Assembly: GCA_019359435.1 (NCBI GenBank)
Contig: JAHHHI010000068.1
Span: 59,563 to 123,562, forward strand
DNA: 64,000 nt
Direction: 5' to 3'
Source: Kaiparowitsia implicata GSE-PSE-MK54-09C
GTDB taxonomy: Bacteria; Cyanobacteriota; Cyanobacteriia; Elainellales; Elainellaceae
The translations under genes and the position numbers were made by a program. Numbering within the stretch: the stretch's first letter is position 1; the number at the start of each line of letters is the position of its first letter. A model generated the notes under the pieces. That model was not told the origin of the DNA, searched no databases, and saw only the letters and a list, made by a program, of their open reading frames with translations. Below are positions 55,526-64,000 of the stretch, piece by piece.

Positions 55526-56590
55526 ATGAACAAAGTCGTCGTTGGGCTTTCGGGCGGCGTTGATAGCTCCGTCGCCGCTGCCACACTCCACCGTCAGGGA
55601 TTTGACGTGGTGGGGCTTACCCTATGGCTCATGAAGGGCAAGGGACAGTGCTGCTCAGATGGCATGGTGGATGCAGCACAACTGTGCGAAGAGTTGGGCA
55701 TTCCCCACCACATTGTGGACAGCCGCGACCTGTTTGAAAAATATATTGTGGATTATCTGGTGAGTGGCTATGGTGCAGGGGTGACGCCGCTGCCCTGCTC
55801 GCAGTGCAACAAAGCCGTTAAGTTTGGCCCCATGCTGAGCTATGCCCAGGCAGAATTGGGCATTGACTGCATTGCTACTGGGCACTATGCCCAGATTCAG
55901 CACGATGCTGCCACAGGCCGCTATCAACTGTTGCGGGCGGTCGATCCAAGCAAAGATCAGTCCTACTTCCTCTATGACCTAGAGCAAGAGATTCTAGCGC
56001 ACACTCTGTTTCCGCTAGGCGAGCAAACGAAGACTGAGACCCGCCAGCGCGCGACAGAGTTTGGCCTGCGCACTGCCGAAAAGCCCGAAAGTCAGGATTT
56101 GTGCCTGATTGAGGCTCATGGGTCGATGCAAACCTTTCTCGATCAATTTTTGGCACCCAAGGCAGGTGAGATCATAAACCAAGATGGGCAGGTGCTGGGT
56201 CAGCACACTGGCATTCACCATTACACGATCGGGCAGCGCAAGGGGCTGGGCATTGCGGCTCCCAATCCGCTCTATGTGATTGGGCTAGATGTGGCGAAGA
56301 ATCAGGTGATTGTGGGCGATCGCACCGATATGCTCATCCCAGAATTCACCGTCAGCCGGGTGAATTGGGTGTCGATTGCGATGCCCATGGCTCCCATTGC
56401 CGCCGCAGTGCAGATTCGCTATCGCGCTGCACCCGTAGCCGCTACGGTTGTGCCCATCGAGGGCGATCGCGCCCGCATTGTGCTGGATGAGCCCCAGTTT
56501 GGCATCACCCCAGGGCAAGCAGCGGTATGGTATGAGGGCGATCGCGTCTTGGGTGGGGGCGTGATTGATCCCCTCCCAGCCGAATCGTGA
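55526..56590 (+). CDS. mnmA: tRNA-uridine 2-sulfurtransferase MnmA
   Basis: 354 residues from ATG 55526 ([19 protein letters not shown]); GTG 55463 is in frame but less likely. SGGVDSS PP-loop, catalytic Cys94 (QCNKAVKFG) and Cys193 (DLCLI), TGHYAQ, DQSYFLY and [11 protein letters not shown] are conserved. Thiolates U34 of tRNA Lys, Glu and Gln. The remaining Cys cluster QCC at 41-43 is typical of cyanobacterial forms. Confidence 0.95.
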   Translation: MNKVVVGLSGGVDSSVAAATLHRQGFDVVGLTLWLMKGKGQCCSDGMVDAAQLCEELGIPHHIVDSRDLFEKYIVDYLVSGYGAGVTPLPCSQCNKAVKFGPMLSYAQAELGIDCIATGHYAQIQHDAATGRYQLLRAVDPSKDQSYFLYDLEQEILAHTLFPLGEQTKTETRQRATEFGLRTAEKPESQDLCLIEAHGSMQTFLDQFLAPKAGEIINQDGQVLGQHTGIHHYTIGQRKGLGIAAPNPLYVIGLDVAKNQVIVGDRTDMLIPEFTVSRVNWVSIAMPMAPIAAAVQIRYRAAPVAATVVPIEGDRARIVLDEPQFGITPGQAAVWYEGDRVLGGGVIDPLPAES

Positions 56591-56685
56591 TTGCTCTAGC
56601 CAGGGGCCTGAGAGTTGAGCGCTTGACCAGGGAAACAGCGCATGGGATACACTAAAAGTAGAGTTTAACAAATCGTTACAAATCC

Positions 56686-57576
56686 ATGCCGCTGATTGAA
56701 TCTCCGCTCGTTACCACCCACACCTGGCATTGGCAGGGGTTTCCGATTCGGTATCAGACCGCAGGCGACACGGGTGTGCCGCTCGTGCTGATTCATGGGT
56801 TTGGCGCTCATAGCGACCACTGGCGCAAAAATTTGCCGGTTCTGGCTACGACAAATCGGGTCTATGCAGTGGATTTGCTAGGGTTTGGCTTTTCTGCCAA
56901 ACCCCCAGCCGGCCAACCTCTCAGCTACACCTTTGACACATGGGGAGAGCAGGTGCTCGATTTTTGCCGCGAGGTGATCGGCGAGCCGGCCTTCTTGATT
57001 GGCAACTCCATCGGCTGCATTGTGGCGCTGCAAGCTGCGGTCATGCAGCCTGAGCAAGTGCGGGGACTAGCCATGCTTGACTGCTCACTGCGGCTGTTGC
57101 ATGAGCGCCGTCGCGCTACGCTGCCGTGGTATCGCCGCTATTCGTCAGCAGTCTTGCAGAAGGTGCTGGCCTATAGGGCGATTGGGCACTTTTTCTTTAC
57201 GCGCATTGCCCAAGCCAAAACTGTAAAGAAGGTGCTGCTGCAAGCGTATGGGTGCAAAGAGGCGGTCACGGATGAGCTGGTAAATCTCTTGCTCACCCCT
57301 GCGGCAGAACCAGGCGCAGCAGATGTGTTTTTGGCATTTATCAGCTATTCTCAGGGGCCGTTGCCGGAAGATTTGCTGCCTCAGGTGAGCTGCCCTGTGC
57401 TGATATTGTGGGGCGATCGCGACCCTTGGGAGCCGATTGAGTTGGGTCGCGCATTGGCCGATTATCCAGCAGTCGAACAGTTTGTTCCGTTGCCTGGGGT
57501 GGGGCACTGCCCCCAAGATGAAGCCCCAGAGTTAGTAAATCCGCTATTGCAAACTTGGCTTCGCGAAAAAAGCTGA
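56686..57576 (+). CDS. Alpha/beta-fold hydrolase
   Basis: 296 residues. LVLIHGFGAHSDHWRKN oxyanion loop, nucleophile Ser108 in LIGNSIGCIVAL, acid Asp in ILWGDRDPWEP and His in PGVGHCPQDEAPE form a complete triad. No signal peptide. The GNSIGCIVALQAA block resembles plant and cyanobacterial chlorophyll dephytylase relatives, but this cannot be settled from sequence alone. A bidirectional terminator follows. Confidence 0.85.
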   Translation: MPLIESPLVTTHTWHWQGFPIRYQTAGDTGVPLVLIHGFGAHSDHWRKNLPVLATTNRVYAVDLLGFGFSAKPPAGQPLSYTFDTWGEQVLDFCREVIGEPAFLIGNSIGCIVALQAAVMQPEQVRGLAMLDCSLRLLHERRRATLPWYRRYSSAVLQKVLAYRAIGHFFFTRIAQAKTVKKVLLQAYGCKEAVTDELVNLLLTPAAEPGAADVFLAFISYSQGPLPEDLLPQVSCPVLILWGDRDPWEPIELGRALADYPAVEQFVPLPGVGHCPQDEAPELVNPLLQTWLREKS

Positions 57577-57690
57577 TACGTGGGTGGTCTTAGGGTAAGA
57601 AGCGAATCCTGCCTACCCGAACTAACGGTATATGCGATGGCGCTTAACCCGCTAGTTTGAGGATTTATTGCTGCGAACTCCTGCATCATA

Positions 57691-57722
57691 AAAGGCACCC
57701 TCGTGTTGCGAGGGCACCTTTA
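57691..57722. terminator. Bidirectional terminator-like hairpin
   Basis: AAAGG-CA-CCCTCG and CGAGGG-CA-CCTTT pair on both sides of a symmetric CA/CA internal loop around TGTTG, ending in TTTACTTT. It lies between convergent genes. Family-A-like ends (CCCGAACTAACGGT at 57617; GAGTTAACGTCGGG at 57733) flank it. Confidence 0.7.
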
Positions 57723-57874
57723 CTTTATCTGCCGAGTTAACGTCGGGTCAGGTCAATCAAATCGCCTATTTTCATACAGTTTGGGGTGTTGCAACAGAAC
57801 ATTTCAAACTGCGTAGGCCATAGAGCAATGTATTCTAGTGGGATGATCAAACGCTCACCGCAAGGGCGATCGCT

Positions 57875-58474
57875 CTATCCACGAGATGCATCACGAGCTG
57901 TGCGCTCAACTGACTTACTGACATCACGGGCGGTATCGCTAAGGCGATCGCCAGCACGGTCAACCGTCCGATCGGTTGCTCTCGACAGATCATCAGCCGC
58001 ATTTCTAGAGTTTTTCTGAACATTTCTAAACCCTTTCCGAGCGGTGTCAGATAATCCCTCAGCGGCATTCTCAACGCCATCGCCAACTCGATCGGTCACG
58101 TTAGAAATGCGCTCATTTAGAGGACGACCTTCCTGAAAGCTCTCGACGAAATCTTCTCGATCGTTCACTTTATTCAGGTTTTGCTTTGCTCTTCGAATCA
58201 GCCGATCAGCTTTTGCGTCTGCAGCACTGGTGTCGAGATTGGCAGGAGTGTCTCGATAGTTGTTCATGTTGTCCACACGATCCTGCGTGGTGCCGTAGAT
58301 GTCGGTCTGCTTCGCCTGTCGACCTTCATAGGAGCCTGCATCCGATGCCTTAGGGGTAGGGGAGTTGCTGCAAGCGGTAGTCATAACGAGAAGAACGCCC
58401 GCTAAACACACGGCCATGATTCGGCCTAACTTGGCCAAATTGATTTTCCCTTTCAATTGATTCATGAGGTTCAT
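57875..58474 (-). CDS. DUF6658 family lipoprotein
   Basis: 199 residues from MNLMNQLKGKINLAKLGR, with AAAGGAG ideally spaced before it. A signal peptide ends in lipobox (VMTTACSN). The mature protein is polar and helical, with repeated DxAxxxxR spacing (TDRTVDRAGDRLSDTARDVSKSVERTARDA), reminiscent of apolipoprotein- or LEA-like amphipathic helices. Role unknown. Confidence 0.75.
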   Translation of the reverse strand: MNLMNQLKGKINLAKLGRIMAVCLAGVLLVMTTACSNSPTPKASDAGSYEGRQAKQTDIYGTTQDRVDNMNNYRDTPANLDTSAADAKADRLIRRAKQNLNKVNDREDFVESFQEGRPLNERISNVTDRVGDGVENAAEGLSDTARKGFRNVQKNSRNAADDLSRATDRTVDRAGDRLSDTARDVSKSVERTARDASRG

Positions 58475-58510
58475 AATTGATACTCCTTTGTGGTCATCAT
58501 GCTGGAACAA

Positions 58511-58947
58511 TCGTAAAAAAACCGGAATTGAAGAATACTTGAATCGGCAAAATTTAAATTCGACGAACCCATGTTCAGCATGATGTGGACATTGAGCGAT
58601 CGCACACTTTCATAAGTCTGCTGCCAAATGTCTTATCTAGACACACTCTACGACTAATTGCGCTCAGGCTTCCTCTAGCGAAGGTAGCAATGATGCAGCA
58701 CTGTATTGCGTTTTCCTATTGCTTAAGGCAGAGTAAAACGCTAGTATTTCGGTCAAAAACCCCAGCCAGTAAAGAATCAAGACATCTATAAATTCGGTCT
58801 CTGCAAATTGAGTGACTAAGTATTTATGAAAGGGGTTTAAGAGGATAAGTTTTCGAGCGTCTGAATCGGTTATCTAAATCGATTAATCTCTCCATAGTCA
58901 CCCGCGTTCAGAGGGGCTACAAAAGTGAGGTACACCTACTGCTTATT
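58511..58947. other. Intergenic region, nothing recognised
   Basis: About 440 bp. It ends in AAAAGTGAGGTACACCTACT (58920-58939), which matches the right end of the family-C element that follows and may be a relic of an earlier copy. Confidence 0.45.
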
Positions 58948-59086
58948 GGGTGCATCCCACTTTTGTAAGCCCTCACCCTAAATCCCTCTCCCAGGGCGGG
59001 AGAGGGACTTTGAATCCGGCTCCCCTTCTCCCAAAACGGGAAGGGGCTGGAGGATGAGGGCAAACTTGCAAAAGTGAGATACACCC
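58948..59086. repeat. Inverted-repeat element family C, copy 2
   Basis: 139 bp with ends GGGTGCATCCCACTTTTGTA and CAAAAGTGAGATACACCC (inverted, three mismatches). Interior nearly identical to the copy at 50480 (CCTCACCCTAAATCCCTCTC, CCAGGGCGGGAGAGGGACTT, TGAATCCGGC). Confidence 0.85.
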
Positions 59087-59097
59087 AATGCTTTCCC

Positions 59098-60255
59098 CTA
59101 CAACGGCTTTTCGTAGATGCGATAGGTTTTGCAGATTTGGCCCCCTGCCGACTCAATCAGCTTGCGCGAGGGCATGTTGTCTTCATAGACAAAGCCCATT
59201 TCAGCGCGTTTGTAGGGCTTGCCTTTCATTAAAGCGCCCACCATGCCCAGGTAAATCAGCCCCAGAGGCACCATCTTACGGCGATACTTGGGCAGGGAGC
59301 ACACCACCAGCACACGTCCCTGATCAATTTGACGGCGATACCAAAGAAACTTGAGGATGCCGAGCCAGTTGAGCTTGCCGTTCACATGCTTAAGCGCCAT
59401 GTTGTAGTCAGGCAAGCCCATCCAAAAGCCCACCGCTTTGCCATTGTGTTCCGCAATGAGAAACACATCAGGATCGACCAATTGCTGCAAGTCTTGCGCT
59501 TCTTCCAGAAATTCTTCGAGCGATCGCGGCGTAGAGCTGTAGTTATCAGAAAACGTCGTATTGAAGAGGGAATACAAACTCTCTGCGTCTTTCTGAAAGG
59601 CCCCCCCTTTGGTATGAACTGTGCGAAAGTTGATTCCTGATTTAACGGCGATGTCGTAGCCTTTTTTGAACGTGGCAGGCAAGCCCGGCCCTAGCTCAAT
59701 GAGGTACGAGTAGGCATCTTTTGCCTTTTGCCACCCAGCCCGTTCGACAAATTCAGGATAGTAGGGCGGGTTGTAGGGCATCATCACCATAGGCCCGGTG
59801 TCAAAGCCATCCACCAAAAATAGGCAATTAATGTGGGTGGATAGGTCAATAGGGCCGCGCACCATCGTCATGCCGTTCTGCCGCAGCCAGTCGCTGGCGA
59901 TGTTGAGCAAGCCTTCGGCTATTTCAAACTCTTCAATGCATTCAAAAAAACCAAATAGACCGACCTGTTGTCCTTCTTTGTCCACTAGGCGCTGGTTGAT
60001 TGCCGCCACCACTCGGCCGACTGCCTCGGTGCCATTTTTGCCCGTGCGGGTGGCGATAAAAGCTTGCAGCTTGCCATAGCGCAAAAACGGCGCATCTGGC
60101 TTAAAGTGTTTGGCAATGCTGCTTCGCAGCGGCTGCACCCAGTTGGGGTCGTTGGCATACACCAACTGGGGCACATCCAAAAACATCTCTAGATCGCCCG
60201 CTGACAGCACGGGGCGAATGGTGACAGATCCAACCTGAAGGGAGGGCATGGTCAT
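59098..60255 (-). CDS. GNAT-like protein, probable N-acetyltransferase
   Basis: 385 residues, no transmembrane segment. The N-terminal part (FLDVPQLVYANDPNWVQPLR, FLRYGKLQAFIATR, GRVVAAINQRL, GFFECIEE) and the C-terminal part (VFLIAEHNGKAVGFWMGLPDYN, EMGFVYEDNMPSRKLIESAGGQICKTYRIYEK) each look like one GNAT domain, so it may be a tandem. No acetyl-CoA Q/RxxGxG/A motif is obvious. Conserved in many bacteria without assigned function. Confidence 0.75.
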   Translation of the reverse strand: MTMPSLQVGSVTIRPVLSAGDLEMFLDVPQLVYANDPNWVQPLRSSIAKHFKPDAPFLRYGKLQAFIATRTGKNGTEAVGRVVAAINQRLVDKEGQQVGLFGFFECIEEFEIAEGLLNIASDWLRQNGMTMVRGPIDLSTHINCLFLVDGFDTGPMVMMPYNPPYYPEFVERAGWQKAKDAYSYLIELGPGLPATFKKGYDIAVKSGINFRTVHTKGGAFQKDAESLYSLFNTTFSDNYSSTPRSLEEFLEEAQDLQQLVDPDVFLIAEHNGKAVGFWMGLPDYNMALKHVNGKLNWLGILKFLWYRRQIDQGRVLVVCSLPKYRRKMVPLGLIYLGMVGALMKGKPYKRAEMGFVYEDNMPSRKLIESAGGQICKTYRIYEKPL

Positions 60256-60470
60256 AGGAGGCGCGATCGCACAACACGTGCAAAAAGGGCTAGCTCAATT
60301 TTGCAGCAGAATAGGCACAAGAAACGATGCCCTTAAAAACTCTATAGAGCACAGCTCAAACCGTAGTTAAGGGGGGCAGGTGCAGCGAATTGCGATCGCC
60401 CTACTGAACTTCCATAATCCCCTGGGCATACTGAATAGACAGACGCGATAGCTCAATAACTAGATAGACA

Positions 60471-60496
60471 GATACACCGATACACCGATACACCGA
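60471..60496. repeat. 8-bp tandem repeat upstream of dprA
   Basis: GATACACC is repeated three times back to back, then GAAATAAATAAATAGATAAG. It lies about 20 bp upstream of the dprA GTG start, inside the likely leader; copy-number change there could affect translation. Confidence 0.8.
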
Positions 60497-60517
60497 AATA
60501 AATAAATAGATAAGCGG

Positions 60518-61735
60518 GTGCAAGCTAAAACAGCAGTGAACGAACGAGCCTACTGGGTGGCGTGGATGCAGATTGCAGGCGTGGGGCCAACGCTGCTGCT
60601 GCGAATTGCGCGGGAATTTGGCAGCTTGGCGGTGGCCTGGCAGGCGAGTGAGTCTGATCTGCTGCAGGTAGAGGGGTTGGGGTTGATGACGGCAGATGCG
60701 ATCGCCCAAGCTCGCCATCAGCTAGACCCCGCTGCGCTGCTGCAGGCGCATGAACGGGATAACCCCAACCTGTGGACCCCAGCCGACCCCGACTATCCTC
60801 GGCTGCTGTTAGAAATTCCTGACCCACCGCCCCTGCTTTATTACCGCGGTGTGGTGGATGCCGCAGAAATTCGGGGAGAGCGTCCGGCGATCGCCATTGT
60901 GGGCACGCGAACCCCCTCTGACTATGGGCGGCGCTGGGCGCGTCGGCTCGCCAAAACGCTGGTGCAGGCTGGATTCACCCTGGTTTCGGGCTTGGCAGAC
61001 GGCATTGATACGGAGATTCACACCGTATGCTTAGAGTCGGGCGGTCGCACCATCGCCGTGATGGGCACCGGCTGGAATCGGGTGTATCCTCGCAGCAATC
61101 TGGCGATCGCCAAACGCATCGACCAAACCGGCCTAATCCTCAGTGAATATCCCAAAGACACCCCACCCGACCGCGCCCACTTTCCCCGCCGCAACCGCAT
61201 CATCGCCGGACTGTGCCGCGCCACAATTGTCATCGAAGGCAAGCGCGAATCGGGTGCAATGATTACGGCCCGCCTGTCCAACGACTACAACCGCGAAGTG
61301 TATGCGCTGCCCGGTTCGTTAGATAACGAATTGTCTGAGGGCTGCCTAGATCTCATCTACCACGGCGCACAGATTATTCTCAGCGAGGCGCACTTGCTAG
61401 AGTGGCTGAGCGGCTTGCCTCATCTAGACGCAGCCACCCCCAGCGTTCATCGCGCGAATGGCTCTCAGCAGTCGAAAAACTCTAAGCGCCCTGCCGATGC
61501 TGTGAAAGCAGGACTGGCCCGATCGCTCGCCCCGTCGGCTTCCCCGCCCCCCAGTCTCGACTTGCCGCCCGATCTCGACTGCGTGTTTCAGGCCGTTGCC
61601 TTAGAGCCTACGCCCCTCGACCCGATTGTGCAGCGGGCCAACGTGAGCACCAATGAAGTGTTGAGTGCGCTAGTGCAGTTGGAGCTGATGGGACTGGTGA
61701 CGCAATTGCCGGGAATGCGCTATCAGCGGGGGTGA
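60518..61735 (+). CDS. dprA: DNA-processing protein DprA
   Basis: 405 residues. N-terminal SAM-like region (GVGPTLLLRIAREFGS, LLQVEGLGLMTADAI), a Rossmann-like core with IAIVGTRTPSDYGRRWA, VSGLADGIDTEIHTVCLESGGRTIAVMGTG, PRRNRIIAGLCRATIVIEGKRESGAMITA and VYALPGSLDNELSEGC, and a C-terminal winged helix (IVQRANVSTNEVLSALVQLELMGLV). Loads RecA on incoming ssDNA in natural transformation. Start is GTG. It hints that the organism may be competent. Confidence 0.94.
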   Translation: MQAKTAVNERAYWVAWMQIAGVGPTLLLRIAREFGSLAVAWQASESDLLQVEGLGLMTADAIAQARHQLDPAALLQAHERDNPNLWTPADPDYPRLLLEIPDPPPLLYYRGVVDAAEIRGERPAIAIVGTRTPSDYGRRWARRLAKTLVQAGFTLVSGLADGIDTEIHTVCLESGGRTIAVMGTGWNRVYPRSNLAIAKRIDQTGLILSEYPKDTPPDRAHFPRRNRIIAGLCRATIVIEGKRESGAMITARLSNDYNREVYALPGSLDNELSEGCLDLIYHGAQIILSEAHLLEWLSGLPHLDAATPSVHRANGSQQSKNSKRPADAVKAGLARSLAPSASPPPSLDLPPDLDCVFQAVALEPTPLDPIVQRANVSTNEVLSALVQLELMGLVTQLPGMRYQRG

Positions 61736-61854
61736 GGGGCGGCACCAAACGGGGCATTTCCTCGTCCCCAAAAAATTAGAAGCGGTTTGATTCTGCCAGT
61801 TGATTGCTAGTTGCTTGCCGATTGATTACGTGTTCAAAGTCTAAAGGCATTCCT

Positions 61855-62196
61855 ATGACACTTCTTAAATCTGTTCTTAAACTCTCGATGCCGCTTGGCG
61901 TGCTGGCTGCGGTGGGCCTGGTGCCACTTTCGCAGGATCTCTTGTGCACGGCGGCGGCATGGGCCCAGTCAACCCGCAGCTATGGGCAAGCGGGTCAGGC
62001 GGGGATGAACGGACGCGAGGGCAGACCGGGACGCGAGGGGGGCGATCGCACCCTATCAGCCGACGGCAGTTCGATTCGGCTCGACTTGGCAGGAACCGAT
62101 GGCTTCGCATCACGGCCATCCGCAGCCTGGGCCACAACACCGCCGAAACCCGCATCGACTGGCGCGGCGAGCTTCGGCGATAGTTACCTCCGTTAA
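61855..62196 (+). CDS. Small exported Gly-rich protein, probably truncated
   Basis: 113 residues from ATG 61855 (AAAGG upstream). Signal peptide (VLAAVGLVPLSQDLLCTAAA) then GQAGQAGMNGREGRPGREGGDRTLSADGSSIRLDLAGTDG, which resembles the start of cyanobacterial collagen-like Gly-repeat proteins. From residue 82 the sequence loses that character (FASRPSAAWATTPPKPAS), and another frame over 62100-62183 reads ITAIRSLGHNTAETRIDWRG, so a frameshift or deletion near 62100 is likely. Confidence 0.6.
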   Translation: MTLLKSVLKLSMPLGVLAAVGLVPLSQDLLCTAAAWAQSTRSYGQAGQAGMNGREGRPGREGGDRTLSADGSSIRLDLAGTDGFASRPSAAWATTPPKPASTGAASFGDSYLR

Positions 62197-62411
62197 CGGT
62201 GTTGGGGCGATCGCACTAGCACCGTCATATACTGCCCGTCGATAAACGGCGCAGGGATAATCGGCGTAAACTGCGCACGATCCGTCGCCACCTTTTTCAC
62301 ATACAGCTCGTTCATTAAGTGGATCACCTGGTCTCTCGTGCCGATGATCCAAATTTGCGCGTTGCTCTCGCCCTGGTGCGATCGCACCAAGGCCTTAATC
62401 TCTGAACTCAT
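62193..62411 (-). CDS. Conserved hypothetical protein
   Basis: 72 residues from MSSEIKALVRSHQGES; the frame is open 25 codons further upstream but that part looks non-coding. Blocks AQIWIIGTRDQVIHLMNELYVKKVA and RAQFTPIIPAPFIDGQYMTVLVR suggest a compact alpha-beta fold. I believe similar short proteins occur in other cyanobacteria, but no function is known. It converges with, and slightly overlaps, the Gly-rich gene. Confidence 0.6.
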   Translation of the reverse strand: MSSEIKALVRSHQGESNAQIWIIGTRDQVIHLMNELYVKKVATDRAQFTPIIPAPFIDGQYMTVLVRSPQHR

Positions 62412-62745
62412 GGGTTTTACCTCGCTAATAAGATGTGTCGAAGAAACGCGCTCGGGGGTGTGGTTGACCCAACCACTTGTCAGCATTAGCGAGGCGCTTG
62501 ATAATCATCAAAGCCTGGCTCCTGCTAGTGCCAGGAGTCAGGTCAGCTGGTTAGTGAGTGCGTCCAACACTCCTAATCAGCGCCCAAAACCCCAAGCGCG
62601 TGTTTTACTTGTCACCGGAATCCAATTCCGGTATCGCAAAGAATAAACCAACCCGTCAGAGAAAATCAAGTGCTTTCCTCTACATTTTGTGTTTGATTCT
62701 TCATATTTTGGTTAGGTGAACAATGAGTGTTGGCGATATTGTTAA
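62412..62745. other. Intergenic region, start of decaying segment
   Basis: About 335 bp. Only a small perfect hairpin (ACCGGAAT-CCA-ATTCCGGT, 62614-62632, no T-run) was found. No gene recognised. Confidence 0.45.
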
Positions 62746-62943
62746 GCTAAGGGAATCGGGCAGTTGGCCATTGCTGCCATGGAGGACTTCTGTCAGGCTC
62801 AGTTGCGGCGAACACGCATTTGGTTAGATGTCTTTGAGTCCAACAGTCGCGGGCGCCACATGTATGAAAAGTTAGGTTATGAGAGGTGCGGAGAAAGTAA
62901 CCATGAAAGCGGAATGCTGTTGCTGTACCAGAAAAGGATCTGA
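62746..62943 (+). pseudogene. GNAT N-acetyltransferase, C-terminal fragment
   Basis: 65 sense codons after an in-frame TAA: AKGIGQLAIAAMEDFCQAQ, RIWLDVFESNSRGRHMYEKLGYERC, MLLLYQKRI then TGA. The first stretch is the acetyl-CoA-binding motif A (..GxGIGxL) and the rest motif B of a GNAT. The N-terminal half is missing and no start fits, so it is a relic. Confidence 0.75.
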
Positions 62944-63013
62944 CAACATCTATCAGCTGATATGCAAAGACACAAGCAGCTGACAGATGTCGTTATATGG
63001 CTTCAGTGCCCAT

Positions 63014-63163
63014 CGCTCAAACTCACTTACCCGCATCCAACCCTCTTCCCGAAAACTCAACATCCCCACATCCCTAAAAGTAGTAGGGTGGGCAATGCCC
63101 ACCGCTCAAACTCACTCCCCCACATCCAACCCCTTCCCCGAAAACTCAATATCTTCACATCCC
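63014..63163. repeat. 61-bp direct repeat with REP-like palindrome between the copies
   Basis: 63014-63074 and 63103-63163 are two 61-bp copies, 89 bp apart, both starting CGCTCAAACTCAC and ending CACATCCC (about 85% identical by eye). Between them GGTGGGCAATGCCCACC (63087-63103) is a perfect 7-bp palindrome of the REP type often found next to RAYT genes. Confidence 0.8.
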
Positions 63164-63275
63164 AATCTTCTTCATACATTCCCCTCCACACAAACCACCG
63201 AAAACTTGAATACTCCCACTCGTGGGGGCACCGCACCAGCCCATGTTTTACCGGGTTGTAGTGCAAATAATTCAC
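63057..63275 (-). pseudogene. REP-associated tyrosine transposase (RAYT/Y1_Tnp), C-terminal fragment
   Basis: MNYLHYNPVKHGLVRCPHEWEYSSFRWFVWRGMYEEDW matches the C-terminal helix block of Y1-type REP transposases (NPVKHGLV..P..W.YSSF). The catalytic HUH motif and Tyr lie upstream in intact proteins and are absent. The end runs into a 61-bp direct repeat. A relic. Confidence 0.75.
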
Positions 63276-63335
63276 ATGCGCTACCCAATCCCCCAGGGTT
63301 GATTCAATGTGATGAGATAGAAATTAAGCTGTAAG

Positions 63336-63944
63336 GTGCTGCCGTCTCTCCCAAGTGTTGCTATGCACCTCATAGAAGCCTTGCAGACCGTCCCTGATGA
63401 TCGCAAGGCTCGTGGGAAACGCCACCCGTTATGGATCATTTTGGTGTTCATTGTGATGGGGAATTTAGCCGGGTATCGCGGCAATCGTCCATTGGAGGAG
63501 TTTGCGCACCGCTACGGCGCAGAGGTGGCCCGCCTATTGCAGATTGACCTTGATGCGGTACCGTCCTTTTCGACGTTCCGGCGAGCCCATATGGGGCTCG
63601 ACTTTGCTGCCCTCAGCGACACCTTCGCTCAATGGATGCGCCAGCATATGACGGTGGATGACGATATGTACGCCATTGACGGAAAACGGATTCGGCAACC
63701 GATAGTGGATGATGAGGGCAAAACTCGCTTTGTCGGGCTCGTCAGTGTCTTTGCTCAACGCCAAGGTGTCACGGTCGATTTAGCCGCGCTGACCACGGCT
63801 GAGAAGAGTGAGTTGAAGGTGGTGCAGTACCTGCTGGAGAAACTTCACCTCACTGGCGTGGTCTTCAGCATATCCCTCTTCTATCACTCTAAGCAGATGA
63901 AAAGATCAATTGTAAGTTCAACCGACGTACCAGTGGGCAGATGA
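63336..63944 (+). pseudogene. ISAs1-family transposase, truncated
   Basis: 202 codons. VPDDRKARGKRHPLWIILVFIVMGNLAGYRGNRPLEEFAHRY, VPSFSTFRR, DMYAIDGKRIRQPIVDDEGKTRFVGLVSVFAQRQG and KSELKVVQYLLEKLHLTGVVF are ISAs1/DDE_Tnp_1-associated blocks, including the first catalytic Asp in AIDGK. Homology stops after GVVF near 63868; intact family members exceed 350 residues and continue with a second Asp. The following codons run out to TGA in unrelated sequence. ATG at 63363 is also possible. Confidence 0.82.
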
Positions 63945-64000
63945 ACCCATTCATTTTGTGCGTTAACTGCTCACATCCAGTTTGCAATGAAGCGATAGGA

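Noticed and set aside
63000..63180. CRISPR array from the repeated 61-bp units
   Set aside because: Only two copies, repeat longer than any CRISPR repeat, and the unit is part of a RAYT gene end.

Overview
The window is a chromosomal segment of an oxygenic cyanobacterium. Allophycocyanin subunits (apcB end, apcC), the NDH-1 subunit NdhM, the photosystem II assembly factor Psb28-2, SipA and an SphR-type regulator are specific to cyanobacteria, and the octamer GCGATCGC (HIP1) recurs throughout. The genus cannot be fixed from the sequence. No rRNA, tRNA or CRISPR array was seen.

Layout. 0-5.3 kb: phycobilisome core linker, ftsW, a DUF4230 protein, ndhM, a dead IS110 remnant and a thiol/halide-type methyltransferase. 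5.6-16.2 kb: clpC, rimI, the lysA-cdaA-uppS group (meso-DAP, c-di-AMP and undecaprenyl-PP, all linked to the cell wall), a DUF3143/J-domain pair and a pentapeptide-repeat protein. 17-23.3 kb: a PQQ-dependent dehydrogenase lipoprotein, then a three-gene minus-strand operon: sigma-like HTH protein, DUF1822 protein and a membrane receptor with an N-terminal CHAT caspase-like protease and a C-terminal CHASE2 sensor. This operon is the least understood part of the window. 24-33.8 kb: WGxxGxxG and PRC-barrel proteins, leuA, an alpha/beta hydrolase, Mn-catalase, dnaK and hsp20. 34.4-45.4 kb: a LuxR-type regulator, a GAF-EAL phosphodiesterase, pstSCAB, an RppA/RppB-like two-component pair and a CNNM/CorC transporter. 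45.4-61.7 kb: mostly housekeeping genes (psb28-2/purK, serine hydrolase, phytol-kinase-like protein, aat, sphR, sipA, phasin, FKBP, mnmA, dprA). 61.8-64 kb: decaying DNA with a GNAT fragment, a RAYT fragment containing a 61-bp direct repeat, and a broken ISAs1 transposase.

Between the genes lie at least four families of dispersed palindromic repeats: (A) a double-hairpin element bounded by AGTTCGGG / CCCGAACTGACGTT; (B) an approximately 90-bp hairpin with conserved loop and ends but different stem sequences, three copies; (C) a 136-139-bp inverted-repeat element starting GTGCATCCCACTTTTG, two copies; (D) a MITE with perfect ATATCAATTC ends, two copies of unequal length. Several 14-20-bp tandem duplications also occur. 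Most non-coding stretches over 300 bp contain one of these repeats.

Functionally the window combines photosynthesis and NDH-1 parts, envelope synthesis and c-di-AMP signalling, protein quality control (ClpC, DnaK, Hsp20, J-protein), phosphate uptake and sensing (pst, SphR-like), and second-messenger signalling (CdaA, EAL).
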